Positions 11,963 to 17,969 of a stretch of 17,969 nucleotides of DNA are shown piece after piece. A program made the translations under genes and the position numbers. Origin of the DNA: RGIG3009 sp045653425 (GTDB lineage: Bacteria > Bacillota > Clostridia > Oscillospirales > Acutalibacteraceae); NCBI GenBank assembly GCA_045653425.1, contig JAZOLU010000001.1, forward strand, positions 1 to 17,969, written 5' to 3'. The notes beneath the pieces are model-generated. The model saw only the letters and a list, made by a program, of their open reading frames with translations, was not told the origin of the DNA and did not search any database. Each line of letters starts with the position of its first letter. The first letter of the stretch is position 1.

Positions 11963-13360
11963 TTAGCGTAACAACCGCAAGCCTTTGGGGTAGCGGTTTT
12001 TCAGGCGGCCGCCCGCCACTTTGCCAAAGCCGGTGAGTATGCCGTCCACCGCCACGCCCGTCCAGCCGTCGGGGGCATCCACCGCCACCTCCTCCCCGCG
12101 CAAAAAGGCGAGCAAGCGGGGGTCTTGGTGCTGCCAATCCAGCAAACGGCGGCAATCCTGTGGGTGCGCCGATTGGAACAGGGCGTGCGCGGGTTCCCAC
12201 CGTTCCGTGCGGCCCGCCGCGCGTTGCGCTGCCAAAACGCCCGCGGCGAGGATATGTACCCCCGTGGTAACGGGATATTCAGGCGGGAGCAGCCGCGCCG
12301 TGTCCCCCACCACCGCCAGCGTGCCCGCGGGCGGGGTGACAAAACAATCTTCCAACACGGCGCGCACGGGCGCGGGCGCATTGGTGGGCGGGGCGGGTAT
12401 GTTGCTTGGTGTGGGTACCTCCCCCGCGCGGCGAAACAACGCTAAAAAGTGACCCTCCCCGCCGTTCCACGGCCACACGCGGCGGGCGTGGTGCAACGGG
12501 ACGGTGCGGGCAAATGGCAACAACGCTGCTTCGCCAAACGGGGCAATGACCTCCGCGTCCAGTGCGGGTTCGCCAAACGGCACGGCGGCGGGCTCTAATG
12601 TAAAATCGGGGTGGGTGTGCAAAAAGCGCACCACCGCCCATTCGTTTTCCTCCGGTGCAAAGGTGCAGGTGGACAGTACCAGCCGCCCGCCGGGGCGCAC
12701 ACATTGCGCGGCGTTATGTAAAATTTCCGCCGAGCGCGCGGCGCATAACCGAACGTTGTCTTCACTCCACTGCGCGGCGGCTTCGGGTTCTTTGCGGAAC
12801 ATACCCTCCCCCGAACAGGGGACATCCGCCAGCACCGCGTGGAACCACGCGGGCAGCGCGGCGGCTACGCGGGCGGTATCCCCACACGAGACCACGGCGT
12901 TGCGCACGCCGCAACGCTCCACGTTAGCCGTGAGTATGCGGGCGCGGGCAGGGACGTATTCGTTTGCCCACAGCAGCCCCCCGCCTTGCAGTGCGGCGGC
13001 AATTTGGGTGGTTTTGCCGCCGGGGGCGGCGCACAAGTCCAACACGCGCTCGCCCGGTTGCGGGCGGAGTACGGTGACCGCCGACATAGCGGATGGTTCT
13101 TGCATATAATACGCACCGGCGTGGTGCAACGGGTCGCTCCCCGCGCGGAACGCCGCCGCGGTAACAAACCCCTCCGCCGAAAACGGCGTGGGTGTGAGTG
13201 ATAACTCCAACAGTTCCGCCAAACGGGCGGGCGGGCATTTGAGCGTGTTGGCGCGCACACCGCGGGTGGTAAGCGGGGTGGATACCCACTCATAAAACGC
13301 GGCGGCGCGCGCACCTAACAGGCGCGTCATACGCTGCTCAAACAACGGGGGTAGTGTCAT
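11963..13360 (-). CDS. 16S rRNA (cytosine-C5) methyltransferase, RsmB/RsmF (NOL1/NOP2/Sun) family
   Basis: The product has 465 residues. It transfers a methyl group from S-adenosylmethionine to C5 of a cytosine in rRNA using two conserved cysteines. Motifs: SAM-binding DLCAAPGGKT (108-117), DVPCSGEGMFRK (179-190, Cys182) and STCTFAPEENE (230-240, catalytic Cys232). A C-terminal domain from about 330 ends in GFGKVAGGRLKNRYPKGLRLL, the ending of YebU/RsmF-type proteins with a PUA-like RNA-binding domain. The GEGMFRK stretch also favours RsmF-like over RsmB, and there is no NusB-like N-terminal domain. The ATG at 13360 has GGAGGAG upstream; the frame is open to 13510 but that part crosses a terminator. 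The exact target base cannot be read from sequence. Confidence 0.92.
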   Translation of the reverse strand: MTLPPLFEQRMTRLLGARAAAFYEWVSTPLTTRGVRANTLKCPPARLAELLELSLTPTPFSAEGFVTAAAFRAGSDPLHHAGAYYMQEPSAMSAVTVLRPQPGERVLDLCAAPGGKTTQIAAALQGGGLLWANEYVPARARILTANVERCGVRNAVVSCGDTARVAAALPAWFHAVLADVPCSGEGMFRKEPEAAAQWSEDNVRLCAARSAEILHNAAQCVRPGGRLVLSTCTFAPEENEWAVVRFLHTHPDFTLEPAAVPFGEPALDAEVIAPFGEAALLPFARTVPLHHARRVWPWNGGEGHFLALFRRAGEVPTPSNIPAPPTNAPAPVRAVLEDCFVTPPAGTLAVVGDTARLLPPEYPVTTGVHILAAGVLAAQRAAGRTERWEPAHALFQSAHPQDCRRLLDWQHQDPRLLAFLRGEEVAVDAPDGWTGVAVDGILTGFGKVAGGRLKNRYPKGLRLLR

Positions 13361-13373
13361 TTTGGTCTCCTCC

Positions 13374-13400
13374 AAAAAAGCCGCAGTTGCCTGCGGCTTT
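13374..13400 (-). terminator. rho-independent terminator of the four-helix membrane protein gene
   Basis: AAAGCCGCAG (13377-13386) and CTGCGGCTTT (13391-13400) form a 10-bp stem with a 4-base loop. On the minus strand it ends in six T (13379-13374) and begins six bases after the stop. The T-run directly abuts GGAGGAG, the ribosome binding site of the methyltransferase gene, so that gene needs either read-through or a promoter I did not find. Confidence 0.9.
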
Positions 13401-13406
13401 GGTGTG

Positions 13407-13955
13407 TTACTGTTCCGATTCTTTGCGGCGGCGGGTGCGCACCGAGCGTTTTTCACGCACGGGCGAGGGCTCGTCCAACGAAGCCATACGGTAGTCGCCC
13501 AACTCCCCAAGCAGTGAGGGGGTTTGCGCCAGTTCGGCGGCGGTTTCCTCTTCTTGCCGCATACGGCGAAGATGCAACCATTGCGGCAACATACATACCG
13601 GCAACAGGGCGGGTGACATATGGCGATAGATGGCTTCCCATACGGTTAAATCCGTTTCCATTGCCACGGTGCCGTCTGCCGCACCAAAAAAGTCCTGCAA
13701 ATTAAGCGCAATGACAATAAAGCACACGCCCAGTACCGCCGCCACCGCCAGGGGAACAACTTTACCACGGCGCAACACCGCAAACAGGATAACGCACACC
13801 GTTATACCCGCTGTGGCGGCCGCCAGCGGTGCAGTGTTGTATGTGCCTGACGCGTTCATAGACCCAATGGCCACAATGGTGCCAATTTGGAAAAACAGGG
13901 TGATTGCCAGTAACACCCACATACACACGCGAGAAATGGATGCCCAAGTTTGCAT
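13407..13955 (-). CDS. unknown four-helix membrane protein
   Basis: I do not recognise this 182-residue protein. Hydrophobic segments lie at about 9-29, 42-59, 66-86 and 112-126, separated by short loops. A conspicuous acidic loop (FFGAADGTVAMETDLTVWE) lies before the fourth. The C-terminal 55 residues are charged and end in VREKRSVRTRRRKESEQ, which should lie in the cytoplasm. No domain or catalytic motif is visible. The ATG at 13955 has GGGAGG seven bases upstream. The frame is open to 14183, but upstream residues overlap the exporter gene in another frame. It follows the ABC exporter genes by 73 bases with its own promoter-like signal and is closed by a good terminator. A role with the exporter is possible but unsupported. 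Confidence 0.8.
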   Translation of the reverse strand: MQTWASISRVCMWVLLAITLFFQIGTIVAIGSMNASGTYNTAPLAAATAGITVCVILFAVLRRGKVVPLAVAAVLGVCFIVIALNLQDFFGAADGTVAMETDLTVWEAIYRHMSPALLPVCMLPQWLHLRRMRQEEETAAELAQTPSLLGELGDYRMASLDEPSPVREKRSVRTRRRKESEQ

Positions 13956-13986
13956 AAACGTGCCTCCCTTTTTACAAGATGGGGAT

Positions 13987-14015
13987 AGTGTACCCCATTT
14001 GCCCGCCGTTGTCAC
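13987..14015 (-). promoter_or_regulatory. candidate promoter of the four-helix membrane protein
   Basis: On the minus strand GTGACA (14015-14010) and TACACT (13992-13987) are 17 bases apart. The -35 falls in and beside the loop of the hairpin behind the exporter gene. The -10 sits inside ATGGGG-N8-CCCCAT (13979-13998). Confidence 0.55.
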
Positions 14016-14020
14016 GGCGG
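14003..14020 (-). terminator. hairpin after the ABC exporter genes
   Basis: CCGCCGT (14003-14009) and ACGGCGG (14014-14020) form a 7-bp GC-rich stem with a 4-base loop, nine bases beyond the exporter stop. The minus-strand sequence after it (GCAAATGGGG) has no T-run, so termination would be partial. Confidence 0.4.
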
Positions 14021-14028
14021 TGTTTTGT

Positions 14029-15969
14029 TTATTCCAGTTCAAACGCGCCGGTGTACAAGCGGTAATACGTGCCGCGTTCCGCCAGCAGTTTTTCGTGGTT
14101 GCCGCGCTCAATAATGCGGCCGTGGTCCAACACCATAATGACATCCGCGTTGCGCACGGTGGACAAGCGGTGCGCAATGACAAACACGGTGCGGCCCTCC
14201 ATTAACTTATCCATCCCGCGGGAGACAATCGCCTCGGTGCGGGTATCTACCGACGAGGTGGCTTCGTCCAGTATCATAACCGGCGGGTCCGCCACCGCGG
14301 CGCGGGCAATGGCAATGAGTTGCCGCTGCCCTTGCGATAAATTGGCACCATTATTGGCAAGCAGGGTGGCGTAACCTTGCGGCAAGCGGGTAATGAAATC
14401 CGCCGCACCAACCAGTTCCGCCGCGGCGCGACATTCCTCGTCGGTGGCGTCCAGCCGCCCGTAACGGATGTTGTCCATTACCGTGCCGGTGAACAGGTTG
14501 GTTTCCTGCAACACAATGCCCAGGGAACGCCGTAAATCCGCCTTGCGGATTTTGTTGACGTTAATGCCGTCGTACCGAATTTTGCCGTCCGCAATATCGT
14601 AAAACCGATTGATGAGGTTGGTAATGGTGGTTTTGCCCGCGCCGGTTGCGCCCACAAACGCCACTTTTTGTTCCGGTTCGGCATACACCGAGACCCCGTG
14701 CAGTACGGGTTTGTTCGGCTCGTAGCCAAAATCCACGTCCGTTAAGGTAACGTTACCGCGCAACGGCGTGTAGGTAACACTGCCGTCTTCGTGGGGGTGT
14801 TTCCACGCCCAGCGGCCGGTGCGGCGGTCACATTCGCACACGTTGCCGTGTTCGTCAGTGGTGGCGTGTACCAAGGTGACGTAGCCCTCGTCCGTCTCAG
14901 GGGGTTCGTCCATCAGTGCAAACATACGCTCCGCACCCGCCAGTGCCATAGCCACGGCGTTGATTTGCTGAGAAAATTGGTTAATATTACCGGTGAACTG
15001 CTTGGTCATATTCAAAAACGGCACGGTGAGTGCCACCGAAAACGGCAACCCCGAAATGCTGAGGTTTGTGGCACCCGTGGCAATGAAAATACCGCCCGCC
15101 AGCGCGCACAACACGTACAACACGTTGCCGATGTTCATAATGATGGGGCCCAGCGCGTTGGCAAAGGCGTGGGCACGGTAACTGTCCTGGAACAGTTCTT
15201 CGTTAATGCGGTCAAAATCCGTGCCCACCTGCGCTTCGCGGCTGAACACCTTAACCACCTTTTGGCCGTTCATCATTTCCTGTACGTAGCCCTCGGTTTT
15301 GCCCACCGCCTGTTGCTGGCGCACAAAATACTTGGCGGAGCCGCCGCCGATTTTGCCGGATACGGCAAACATAAGCACCACGCCGCACAACACCAGCAAC
15401 GTGAGCCACACACTGTAATACAACATAATGCCCAGCACCGTTACCACAATGACGGACGATTGCAACAAACTGGGCAACGATTGCGAAACCAACTGACGCA
15501 GGGTGTCAATATCGTTGGTGTAGTGGCTCATAATATCGCCGTGTTTGTGCGTGTCAAAATATTTGAGCGGTAAATTTTGCATACCGTTGAACATTTGACA
15601 ACGCAGTTTGCTTAAAAAGCCCTGCGTGATATACGCCATTAACTGCCCCTGTACGGTGAGCAATGTCACCGACAACACGTACAACGTGATGAGCACCGCA
15701 ATGAGGGGTAAAATTTCTGCCGTGGCGGCGCGCCAGTCGGTACTGCCGGCATCCAGATACTTGGTGATGACCGCCAACACGTTTTGCGTGAAAATGGCGG
15801 GAATGGCGGATACCAGCGACGAAAACACCGTGCAAAACACCGCCAGCGGCAACAACGCCGGATACGCGCGGAACAACAGTTTAACCACGCGAGCCAGCGC
15901 ACGCACATTCAGTTTGCGTACACCGCGAGGTTGAGGACCGCGCATCGGCCCGTTCATCGGCTTACTCAT
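14029..15969 (-). CDS. ABC exporter half-transporter, catalytically canonical subunit
   Basis: The product has 646 residues: a transmembrane domain with about six helices (40-320) followed by a nucleotide-binding domain. Motifs are Walker A GATGAGKT (440-447), signature LSQGQ (544-548), Walker B VMILDE with Glu569, and H-loop His600. Glu and His are intact, but the signature is non-canonical (Gln for the first Gly). This matches the half of a heterodimeric (type IV) exporter that lends its weak signature to the partner's degenerate site. An insert of about 40 residues (361-402, with CECDRRTGRWAWKHPH) joins the two domains. The start ATG at 15969 overlaps the partner stop as ATGAGTAA, with GGAGG eight bases upstream; a GTG three codons earlier is less likely. 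The substrate (drug, lipid or peptide) is unknown. Confidence 0.92.
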   Translation of the reverse strand: MSKPMNGPMRGPQPRGVRKLNVRALARVVKLLFRAYPALLPLAVFCTVFSSLVSAIPAIFTQNVLAVITKYLDAGSTDWRAATAEILPLIAVLITLYVLSVTLLTVQGQLMAYITQGFLSKLRCQMFNGMQNLPLKYFDTHKHGDIMSHYTNDIDTLRQLVSQSLPSLLQSSVIVVTVLGIMLYYSVWLTLLVLCGVVLMFAVSGKIGGGSAKYFVRQQQAVGKTEGYVQEMMNGQKVVKVFSREAQVGTDFDRINEELFQDSYRAHAFANALGPIIMNIGNVLYVLCALAGGIFIATGATNLSISGLPFSVALTVPFLNMTKQFTGNINQFSQQINAVAMALAGAERMFALMDEPPETDEGYVTLVHATTDEHGNVCECDRRTGRWAWKHPHEDGSVTYTPLRGNVTLTDVDFGYEPNKPVLHGVSVYAEPEQKVAFVGATGAGKTTITNLINRFYDIADGKIRYDGINVNKIRKADLRRSLGIVLQETNLFTGTVMDNIRYGRLDATDEECRAAAELVGAADFITRLPQGYATLLANNGANLSQGQRQLIAIARAAVADPPVMILDEATSSVDTRTEAIVSRGMDKLMEGRTVFVIAHRLSTVRNADVIMVLDHGRIIERGNHEKLLAERGTYYRLYTGAFELE

Positions 15970-17734
15970 TGTCCTCACCTCCGGTCACTTGTTGCTCATA
16001 CACTTCGCGGTAAATGTCGCTGGTGCGCAACAATTCCTCGTGCGTGCCGGCGGCGGCAATGCCGCCATTGTTCATTACCAAAATTAAATCCGCATCCTGC
16101 ACCGACGCCACGCGTTGGGCAATGATGATTTTGGTGGTTTCGGGAATGTACTGCTTAAAGCCCTGCCGAATGAGCGCATCCGTGCGGGTGTCCACCGCGC
16201 TGGTGGAGTCGTCCAAAATGAGGATTTTTGGGCGTTTGAGCAACGCGCGCGCAATGCACAACCGCTGCTTTTGACCGCCGGATACGTTAGTGCCGCCTTG
16301 CTCAATAAACGTGTCGTACCCGTCGGGGAACGCGCGCACAAATTCGTCCGCCTGTGCCAAGCGGCAAGCGGCTTCCAGTTCTTCGTCGGTGGCGGTTTCG
16401 TTGCCCCAACGCAAGTTTTCCTTAATGGTGCCGGAAAACAACAGATTTTTTTGCAGTACCATTGCCACCGCGCCGCGCAGGGTGTCCAAATCGTAGCGGC
16501 GCACGTCCACGCCGCCCACCAAAACGGTGCCCTCCGTAACGTCGTACAACCGCGGAATGAGTTGCACCAGCGTGGTTTTGCCCGAACCGGTACCGCCGAA
16601 AATACCCACTGTCATACCCGAACGAATGTGCAGGTTCACCGTTTCCAGCGCGTACCGCTCGGCGGTGGCGGCGTATTTGAAACTAACGCCCGTAAAATCA
16701 ATGGAGCCGTCCGCCACCGTGGTAACGGGTGCAGTGGGGTTGTCCAGTTCCGGCGTTTCGCTTAACACTTCGCCAATGCGTTTTAGCGATTCCGCCGACA
16801 TAGTGAGCATTACGTAAATCATAGACAACATCATTAGTTGCATTAAAATTTGCATACCGTAGGTGAGCATAGCGGTGATTTCGCCCACATTAATGAGCGT
16901 GCCGCCGCTGCCCACAATGAGCCGCGAACCCACCAGCAGCACGAACACCATATTAAAGTACACGCACACCTGCATAAGCGGGCTGTTGAGCGCGACCACC
17001 CGCTCGGCACGGGTAAAGTCGCGGCAGATATCGTCCGCCGCGGTGCGGAATTTTTCCTTTTCGTACTCTTCACGCGAGAAGCCCTTAACCACCCGCATAC
17101 CGCGCACGTTTTCTTCAATGGATTCGTTAAGACGGTCGTACTTTTTGAACACGCGGCGGAACGCCGGCATGGCCTTGCGCGCCACCAGCAGCAAACCGCC
17201 CGCCAACACGGGAATGATAACCACAAACGAGGTGGCAAGCGCGCCGCCCATAATGTACGCCATAATTACCGAAAACACCAAAAGCAAGGGCGCGCGAATG
17301 GCAATGCGAATGGCCATTAAATACGCCATTTGGACGTTGTTGACGTCCGTTGTCAGGCGGGTGACCAGCGACGAGGTGGAGAATTTATCGATATTGCCGA
17401 ACGAGAACCGCTGGATTTGGTGAAATACGTCGTGCCGCACGTTTTTGGCAAAACCCGCCGACGCCTTGGCACTGGTGAAGCCCGCCGCGCCGCCGCAACA
17501 AAGCGACAACAACGCCATAACGGCGAGTACGCCACCGATACGCACAATCTCCCCTACCGCGGCGCCCGCTTCAATGCGGTTGACCAGGTTGGCGGTGATG
17601 AACGGAATGAAACATTCAATTCCCGCTTCCAGCACGATAAATACCATCGTGAGCACGGAAGGCACACGGTATTCCCGCACACAGCGAAACAGCCGTTTGA
17701 TGTTTTGCATACGTTTGCCTCTTTTCTTAAACAT
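15962..17734 (-). CDS. ABC exporter half-transporter, degenerate-site subunit
   Basis: The product has 590 residues: a six-helix transmembrane domain (about 25-315) and a nucleotide-binding domain. Walker A is GGTGSGKTT (380-388) and the signature is VSGGQ (484-488). The catalytic Glu after Walker B is replaced by Asp509 (ILILDDST), and the H-loop residue is Gln540 (IIIAQR) instead of His. Its own ATP site is therefore predicted to be slow or inactive, while its good signature completes the partner's active site. This is the pattern of BmrCD- or TM287/288-like heterodimers. It is the first gene of a two-gene operon and overlaps the partner by eight bases. Start: ATG at 17734 with AAGGA six bases upstream; an ATG eight codons later (17710) also has a usable AGAGG. 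Confidence 0.92.
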   Translation of the reverse strand: MFKKRGKRMQNIKRLFRCVREYRVPSVLTMVFIVLEAGIECFIPFITANLVNRIEAGAAVGEIVRIGGVLAVMALLSLCCGGAAGFTSAKASAGFAKNVRHDVFHQIQRFSFGNIDKFSTSSLVTRLTTDVNNVQMAYLMAIRIAIRAPLLLVFSVIMAYIMGGALATSFVVIIPVLAGGLLLVARKAMPAFRRVFKKYDRLNESIEENVRGMRVVKGFSREEYEKEKFRTAADDICRDFTRAERVVALNSPLMQVCVYFNMVFVLLVGSRLIVGSGGTLINVGEITAMLTYGMQILMQLMMLSMIYVMLTMSAESLKRIGEVLSETPELDNPTAPVTTVADGSIDFTGVSFKYAATAERYALETVNLHIRSGMTVGIFGGTGSGKTTLVQLIPRLYDVTEGTVLVGGVDVRRYDLDTLRGAVAMVLQKNLLFSGTIKENLRWGNETATDEELEAACRLAQADEFVRAFPDGYDTFIEQGGTNVSGGQKQRLCIARALLKRPKILILDDSTSAVDTRTDALIRQGFKQYIPETTKIIIAQRVASVQDADLILVMNNGGIAAAGTHEELLRTSDIYREVYEQQVTGGEDNE

Positions 17735-17759
17735 TGCTTGTCCTTTAATTAACCTTTAT

Positions 17760-17788
17760 AGTTTACCACAATTTGGGCGGTAAATCAA
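17760..17788 (-). promoter_or_regulatory. promoter of the ABC exporter operon
   Basis: On the minus strand TTGATT (17788-17783) and TAAACT (17765-17760) are 17 bases apart, with an extended TGG before the -10. The leader is short, about 20 bases, and leaves little room for RNA-level control. Confidence 0.82.
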
Positions 17789-17830
17789 GGCGGGAACACC
17801 CCAAAACCCGTGAATTTTTTGTGAATAGAA

Positions 17831-17858
17831 AATAAAAATCCCCCCGCATAGCGGGGGG
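17831..17858 (-). terminator. rho-independent terminator of an upstream minus-strand gene
   Basis: CCCCCCGC (17840-17847) and GCGGGGGG (17851-17858) form an 8-bp stem with a 3-base loop. On the minus strand the stem is followed by ATTTTTATTTT. It ends a transcript that enters from the right edge. The + strand side is also T-rich, so it could work both ways. Confidence 0.88.
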
Positions 17859-17969
17859 TATTTCATTTTCGGGCATAGCCCTATGCGATACTGGCTGCGC
17901 ACAAGTGCGCTTTTTATTGGCCTGCCAGCCACGCACCGATTATTTACTACCCGTAAACGGGTTCCGCGG
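17859..17969 (-). other. structured 3' region of an unidentified minus-strand gene or RNA
   Basis: No gene can be assigned. In minus-strand RNA I see GCGCAC/GUGCGC (17904-17911 region), GGCTG/CAGCC enclosing it, and GCATAG/CTATGC (17873-17886). All lie just ahead of the terminator. Two frames end near the right edge, one with ...AEPVYG then TAG TAA, another with ...NPFTGSK then TAA, so this may be a coding gene's 3' untranslated region. It may equally be the end of a structured RNA. I could not match it to tRNA, 5S, tmRNA, SRP or RNase P endings. Confidence 0.35.

Noticed and set aside
13361..13510. Upstream extension of the rRNA methyltransferase frame
   Set aside because: It would cross a rho-independent terminator and the preceding gene. 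The ATG at 13360 has an excellent ribosome binding site.
17789..17969. Open minus-strand reading frame running from the right edge through 17831-17858
   Set aside because: It passes through a strong terminator and the exporter promoter and has no recognisable protein content.
17869..17969. tRNA or RNase P / tmRNA / SRP RNA end
   Set aside because: No T-loop GGTTCGA-type sequence, CCA end or other conserved core motif could be matched. Only unassigned stems are visible.

Overview
The window is bacterial, GC-rich over most of its length, and looks like a Clostridia-type Bacillota (Firmicutes) genome. The case rests on four observations. The translation operon has the Bacillota order rimP-nusA-rnpM(ylxR)-L7Ae-infB-rbfA-nrnA-truB. 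NusA is short and stops after its KH domains. A two-gene minimal SUF (SMS-type) Fe-S pair is present. The promoters are sigma-A-like, mostly with a TGn extended -10. No genus can be named from the sequence alone.

Layout. (1) 1-580: the 3' end of an infB-like gene on the + strand, then an array of short hairpins joined by 9-base linkers. Codon use here differs clearly from the rest of the window. (2) 643-2360: sufC-like ATPase and sufB-like scaffold on the + strand, ending at a strong bidirectional terminator (2369-2409). (3) 2433-10134, minus strand: the nusA-infB operon, read rimP, nusA, rnpM, L7Ae-like, infB, rbfA, nrnA, truB, plus an unknown membrane-anchored protein. Most junctions overlap or are only a few bases apart. 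(4) 10178-11669, minus: a lone rhamnulokinase-like kinase with its own promoter. (5) 11703-11957, minus: a 56-residue two-helix membrane protein with its own promoter. (6) 11963-13360, minus: an RsmB/RsmF-type rRNA m5C methyltransferase. (7) 13407-13955, minus: an unknown four-helix membrane protein. (8) 14029-17788, minus: a heterodimeric ABC exporter (two overlapping genes) and its promoter. (9) 17789-17969: a terminator and structured, non-assigned sequence belonging to something that lies mainly beyond the right edge.

How the parts relate. Most of the window is housekeeping: 30S maturation (RimP, RbfA), transcription elongation and antitermination (NusA), translation initiation (IF2), tRNA and rRNA modification (TruB, RsmB/F-like), nanoRNA and pAp turnover (NrnA) and Fe-S assembly. 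The exporter pair has one canonical and one degenerate ATP site, and the residue pattern is internally consistent across both subunits.

I found no convincing new multi-gene system. The observations most worth checking are: the second infB 3' end (about 58 % identical to the intact copy by hand alignment) with foreign-looking codon use beside the hairpin array; a leader hairpin before rimP that carries a duplicate of the rimP Shine-Dalgarno and its exact complement; and three places where a gene's promoter -35 lies inside the terminator-like hairpin of the gene before it.
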